Source: CAYMCV01 sp964389005
GTDB lineage: Bacteria; Bacillota; Clostridia; Lachnospirales; Lachnospiraceae
Direction of reading: 5' to 3'
Length of the DNA stretch: 34,041 nt
NCBI GenBank assembly: GCA_964389005.1
Contig: CAYMCV010000013.1
Coordinates: forward strand, 1-34,041
A model generated the notes under the pieces. The model was not told where the DNA came from and searched no databases. It saw nothing but the letters and a program-made list of their open reading frames with translations. Positions 31,121-34,041 of the stretch are shown piece after piece (the stretch's first letter is position 1; each line of letters begins with the position of its first letter). Both the position numbers and the translations under genes were made by a program.

Positions 31121-32143
31121 CTATGCATTACCGAGAATCGTGTTCTTGGCAGCTTCAAGTGTATCAATGACGCGATCACACCAAGCGTCAAATTCCGGAT
31201 CCGGAACTTGATACTCGGGATGACTTAAGACAAATTTAAGCGTATCCCGAATGCCCTGTTCAAAACGAACCGAGGGGTTAAAATCGGGCACAACACTTTT
31301 TAACTTACGATTGTCAAACACGACCGAGTTGGACTTGTCACCAAGAAGACTTCCGAAATAATCGTAATTGCTGACTGCGGCAAGAAAATCCGAAGCCACG
31401 TAGTATGGGCGAAATTCGACATTCAAGCAATCGGCGATAGTGCGGTAAATATGATTCCAAGTCATGGTTTCATCGCAGGTAATCTGGAACGATTCGCCGA
31501 TTGCGTGCGGATTCCCAATCAATCCGATGAAGCCCTTAGCGAAATCGCTGTTGTGCGTCATCGTCCATAGAGAGGAGCCGTCGCCATGGATAATGACGGG
31601 CTTTCCTTCCAGCATACGCTTGATGACCTGAAAACTTCCCTTGGAACCGTGAACGCCGAGCGGTACGCTGCGTTCGTCATAGGTGTGACTCGGTCTTACA
31701 ATTGTCACAGGAAAACCGCACTTACGATAGAGATGCATCAAATACTCTTCACAAGCGATTTTCTCTTGGGAATAGGTCCAAAAAGGATTGGAAAGTGTAG
31801 TTCCTTCCGTGATTACGTAATTCGCGGGTGGTTTTAGATATGCCGACGCGGAACTGATATAAATAAATTGCTTGGTTTTACCGGCAAAAAGTCTGTAATC
31901 GCGCTCCAACTGTGCCGGTACAAAACCGATAAAATCGCAAACACAGTCAAAACTCATGTGCGAAAGCTTCTCGCTGACATCTTCCTCGTTTTGCACATCC
32001 GCATGAATGGTTCTGACGCCTGCCGGCAAAATGGAATCACGGTTACCGCGATTCAAGATGTAAAGTTCGTGTTCACTGTTCGCCAATTGGCGCGTAATTG
32101 CCATACTGATGGTGCCCGTACCACCGATAAAAAGTATTTTCAT
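31121..32143 (-). CDS. NAD-dependent epimerase/dehydratase (extended SDR, atypical)
   Basis: 340 residues. It begins MKILFIGGTGTISMAITRQLA (extended-SDR Rossmann motif) followed by YILNRGN, DFIGFVPAQ, YISSASAYLKP and YSQEK as the Tyr-x3-Lys. Its substrate-binding half has IVRPSHTYDERSVPL and GDGSSLWTMTHNSDFAKGFIGLIGNP, as in the SDR_a1/a5-type sugar-nucleotide-epimerase-like proteins. The start at 32143 has GGGAGGAG upstream on the minus strand; the 50 extra residues in the longer frame are not family-like and would begin inside the divergent promoter region. It pairs with the downstream SDR gene and is transcribed away from an AraC-type regulator that probably controls it. Confidence 0.88.
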   Translation of the reverse strand: MKILFIGGTGTISMAITRQLANSEHELYILNRGNRDSILPAGVRTIHADVQNEEDVSEKLSHMSFDCVCDFIGFVPAQLERDYRLFAGKTKQFIYISSASAYLKPPANYVITEGTTLSNPFWTYSQEKIACEEYLMHLYRKCGFPVTIVRPSHTYDERSVPLGVHGSKGSFQVIKRMLEGKPVIIHGDGSSLWTMTHNSDFAKGFIGLIGNPHAIGESFQITCDETMTWNHIYRTIADCLNVEFRPYYVASDFLAAVSNYDYFGSLLGDKSNSVVFDNRKLKSVVPDFNPSVRFEQGIRDTLKFVLSHPEYQVPDPEFDAWCDRVIDTLEAAKNTILGNA

Positions 32144-32215
32144 ATGAATTCTCCTCCCAACACAAATCCGTTTCACGCATCCAACAAAGGGACTGCGAAA
32201 GTCTGTACTATTTTT

Positions 32216-32248
32216 ATTATAGTATCCGATGCATGCTTGTGATATAAT
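32216..32248. promoter_or_regulatory. Overlapping divergent promoters (epimerase operon and AraC gene)
   Basis: On the plus strand TGATATAAT (32240-32248) is an extended -10 pointing to the AraC gene. On the minus strand TATAAT (32221-32216) points to the epimerase operon. Their -35 regions overlap each other and are poor matches, which suits activator-dependent control. An AraC dimer bound between them could regulate both directions. Confidence 0.6.
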
Positions 32249-32327
32249 AAAAATATGTAAAAATTGTACAAATCTCTTAAACGACAACCGCACATACGAT
32301 TGTAAATGTCGATAAAAGGAGAAAGCG

Positions 32328-33197
32328 ATGGATTTATTTGAAAGAAGCGATACGCTAAATACACCGATTGAGTGCTTTTGGTACGATGCCGCGCAGGAAG
32401 TTTTTCCGGTGAGGCCACATTGGCACTATTTTGTAGAAATCATTTATATGGTGGAGGGTGTCGCACGCATTGGTGTCGATGATGTAAATTATCTCTTGGA
32501 GGAGGGCGATATGATTGTCTTCCATCCGAAGGTACGACATTCCGTTTATCGTGCGAACCAAATGTTTCCGAAATACATGGTTATTAAATTTGACATCGGT
32601 AATTTCAACATGAATTCATCCTATGCACCGAAATTACGAAATTTGTTTCGTTATGCCCAGACCTGTCATATGGATATTTTCTTCCCGAAGGAAGTCGCCG
32701 ATTACATGGGATGCCAAGAGAAGTTCGACATTTGTCTAAAAGAGACTCAAAATTCTCTTTACGGATACGACATGATTGTTAAAAATCGCATATATGAGTT
32801 ACTGATTTGCGTGATTCGTCACTGGCTTGACAGTGGGATGTCAATTGCAAGCAATGTGTATGGCGATGATGACGATGTTGACATTGAGAATATTACTGAA
32901 TACATTGCAGAGACATTGCACGAAGGTCTGCGCGTTCAAGATCTCGCGGAGAAATGCGACATGAGTTATTCGAATTTTGCCAAGCGTTTCAAAGAAATCT
33001 ACGGAATTGCCTGCAAGGAATATGTGGAGCGATTGCGAGTCTACAAAGTTGAGGAGTATTTGCTTTTTACGGAGTTTGATTTGACATACATCAGTCAGGA
33101 AACTGGTTTTGCGGATTGCAGCCATATGATCAAAAGCTACAAAAAATTGCGCGGCATCACGCCGGGACAAGTTCGTATCAAAAGAAGAACGGAATAG
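32328..33197 (+). CDS. AraC family transcriptional regulator
   Basis: 289 residues. The N-terminal part is a cupin-like ligand domain (VRPHWHYFVEIIYMVEGVARIGVDDVNYLLEEGDMIVFHP). Two HTH motifs lie at about residues 195-285: EGLRVQDLAEKCDMSYSNFAKRFKEIYGIACKEYVERLRV and LTYISQETGFADCSHMIKSYKKLRGITPGQVR. It probably senses a sugar or related small molecule. RBS AAAGGAG precedes ATG 32328. It is divergent from an epimerase/SDR operon, the usual position for a local regulator. Confidence 0.93.
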   Translation: MDLFERSDTLNTPIECFWYDAAQEVFPVRPHWHYFVEIIYMVEGVARIGVDDVNYLLEEGDMIVFHPKVRHSVYRANQMFPKYMVIKFDIGNFNMNSSYAPKLRNLFRYAQTCHMDIFFPKEVADYMGCQEKFDICLKETQNSLYGYDMIVKNRIYELLICVIRHWLDSGMSIASNVYGDDDDVDIENITEYIAETLHEGLRVQDLAEKCDMSYSNFAKRFKEIYGIACKEYVERLRVYKVEEYLLFTEFDLTYISQETGFADCSHMIKSYKKLRGITPGQVRIKRRTE

Positions 33198-33213
33198 GAA
33201 TGATTTTTGACAT

Positions 33214-33250
33214 TAAAAAAACGCATGCACATCGGCATGCGTTCTTTATT
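33214..33250. terminator. Bidirectional terminator after the AraC gene
   Basis: AACGCATGC (33221-33229) pairs perfectly with GCATGCGTT (33236-33244) across a 6-nt loop, with an A-run on the left (33215-33222) and TTCTTTATT on the right. It lies between two convergent genes. Confidence 0.88.
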
Positions 33251-33262
33251 GATTCTAAGTAA

Positions 33263-33889
33263 CTATTTTTCATATTCCCAGTCGGAAGTATCAAAATACC
33301 CATCAAAGCCATAGGAAGGTTCTCTATTCATAACAATAAAGGTATAGACTACGAATACAATCGGGATAAAACAACTGATGATGGAAATCAAGAGCGCAGT
33401 TTCTTTCGTATCGTAAGTCATAACAAAGTCATAATTCATACGCCACATAATGAGAACCATTGCAATCGATGACAGGATTGAAACACCGTAACTCAACAAT
33501 GAGAAAAAGAACCCAATAATTGGAATGATACAAAGAAACGCCAGAACTAAACTAACTGCAACAACACCAAAGGCAATTCCAAAATACCACCAGAACGCTT
33601 TGGAGCGCTTATCTGTTCGGAAACAGTCAAAAAACAACTTGTATGTACGATGCGGTAAGGTTGAAATAACATATTGCCGGCCATACGGGATGAATGCCAA
33701 CCATGGCTTCGGATGTCCGGCCTTCTTGGCCATTTGATAAATAGGAATGGAAATAACAACTACCACTGCGAGTCCAATGATAAGACCAATCAATATAGAG
33801 AATAGAATTACGCCAATTCCGCCAATTGCCGCGATGGCTGAGTATGCATCGGCGGTTGTGTTGTATGCGGATGAATAAGAACTGGACAT
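33263..33889 (-). CDS. Multi-spanning membrane protein of unknown function
   Basis: 208 residues. A Ser/Tyr/Ala-rich N-terminus, then membrane segments at about 22-52, 98-118, 121-147 and 164-187. The loop PIYQMAKKAGHPKPWLAFIPYGRQYVI resembles the amphipathic motif (KKAGxPxWxAxIP) of small DUF5684-like or signal-peptidase-associated membrane proteins. No catalytic residue set is visible. AGGAGG lies a few bases before the start on the minus strand. It follows tRNA-Lys after about 100 bp without a clear promoter of its own, and ends at a bidirectional terminator. Confidence 0.75.
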   Translation of the reverse strand: MSSSYSSAYNTTADAYSAIAAIGGIGVILFSILIGLIIGLAVVVVISIPIYQMAKKAGHPKPWLAFIPYGRQYVISTLPHRTYKLFFDCFRTDKRSKAFWWYFGIAFGVVAVSLVLAFLCIIPIIGFFFSLLSYGVSILSSIAMVLIMWRMNYDFVMTYDTKETALLISIISCFIPIVFVVYTFIVMNREPSYGFDGYFDTSDWEYEK

Positions 33890-33933
33890 TTGTAGTACCT
33901 CCTTTTACAATCAACATGTTTTGTGTTATGGGT

Positions 33934-33982
33934 AAAAAATAAGCACCAACCCCATGGCTCTATCGTCCACAAAACCAGTGCT
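33934..33982 (-). terminator. Terminator of the tRNA-Lys transcript, G-U rich
   Basis: Read on the minus strand, AGCACTGG plus TTTTGTGG (33982-33967) can pair with CCATGGGG plus TTGGTGCT (33957-33942) over a 9-nt loop: 16 pairs, eight of them G-U. A TATTTTTT run follows. It begins 4 nt after the tRNA 3' end. Confidence 0.7.
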
Positions 33983-33986
33983 CACC

Positions 33987-34041
33987 TGCGCGATCAGGGG
34001 CTCGAACCCTGGACACCCTGATTAAGAGTCAGGTGCTCTAC
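33987..34041 (-). tRNA. tRNA-Lys(CTT), 5' part cut by the window edge
   Basis: The minus strand reads GTAGAGCACCTGA, loop CTCTTAA, TCAGG, so the anticodon is CTT (plus-strand 34024-34026). The T arm is CAGGG-TTCGAGC-CCCTG and the 3' acceptor strand is ATCGCGC plus discriminator A. CCA is not encoded (GGT follows). About 18 nt of the 5' end (acceptor strand and the start of the D arm) are missing. Confidence 0.95.

Noticed and set aside
33987..34041. tRNA-Lys as an integration site of a mobile element
   Set aside because: No integrase gene and no repeated tRNA 3' end found in the window; the adjacent genes look like ordinary chromosome.

Overview
The window looks like chromosome from a motile, probably spore-forming member of the Clostridia, most likely Lachnospiraceae. 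The indicators are a flagellin/FliS pair behind a SigD-type promoter, a monoderm-style Tad (type IVc) pilus locus with an Flp1-like pilin, a DUF5702-like protein and a DUF6382/FHA protein, a BofA-family gene beside a DUF2508 gene, a TSCPD-domain protein and the Firmicutes form of glucose-6-phosphate isomerase. Ribosome binding sites are strong AGGAGG types. Family names come from reading the translations; no database search was run.

Layout. 1-1340: tandem paralogous lipoprotein genes (one cut by the left edge, one intact, one remnant), spaced about 720 bp apart. 1375-3334: an MFS exporter and a double-HTH MerR-like regulator. 3355-5385: a GntR(YtrA-type)-ABC operon behind a promoter whose -10 lies inside a perfect palindrome. 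5390-6838: a MATE exporter gene split by an assembly gap (10 Ns) and what looks like foreign scaffold sequence. 6842-7459: a HAD phosphatase. 7457-12169: a SigD-promoter unit carrying a 1000-residue repeat protein of unknown function translationally coupled to flagellin, then FliS. 12160-12747: divergent DUF2508 and BofA-family genes. 12784-22762: a compact Tad pilus operon (prepilin peptidase, TadZ, TadA, TadB, TadC with an ectodomain, Flp pilin, DUF5702-like protein, a large RNA stem-loop, a TadE-like protein with duplicated metal-ligand motifs, a second prepilin peptidase, a second TadE-like protein, FHA protein). 22915-26506: rhomboid protease, flavodoxin-SCP2 fusion, HIT protein, DUF3137 protein. 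26542-27936 (minus): MurG and a TSCPD protein. 28205-30291: a membrane protein and pgi. 30370-33197: two minus-strand Rossmann enzymes divergent from an AraC-family regulator. 33263-34041 (minus): a membrane protein and the 3' part of tRNA-Lys(CTT).

How it fits together. The central 15 kb holds two surface organelles next to each other: flagellar filament genes and a Tad pilus. The pilus operon has a good SigA-type promoter and many 4-nt ATGA/TTGA overlaps, so its parts are probably made in fixed ratios. The exception is the 19521-19674 gap, which is filled by a long RNA-foldable inverted repeat. The strongest candidates for undescribed biology are that RNA element, the 1000-residue SigD-controlled protein, the TadC ectodomain, and the TadE-like protein with two His/Cys ligand sets. 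I found no CRISPR array, IS element, phage gene or rRNA.
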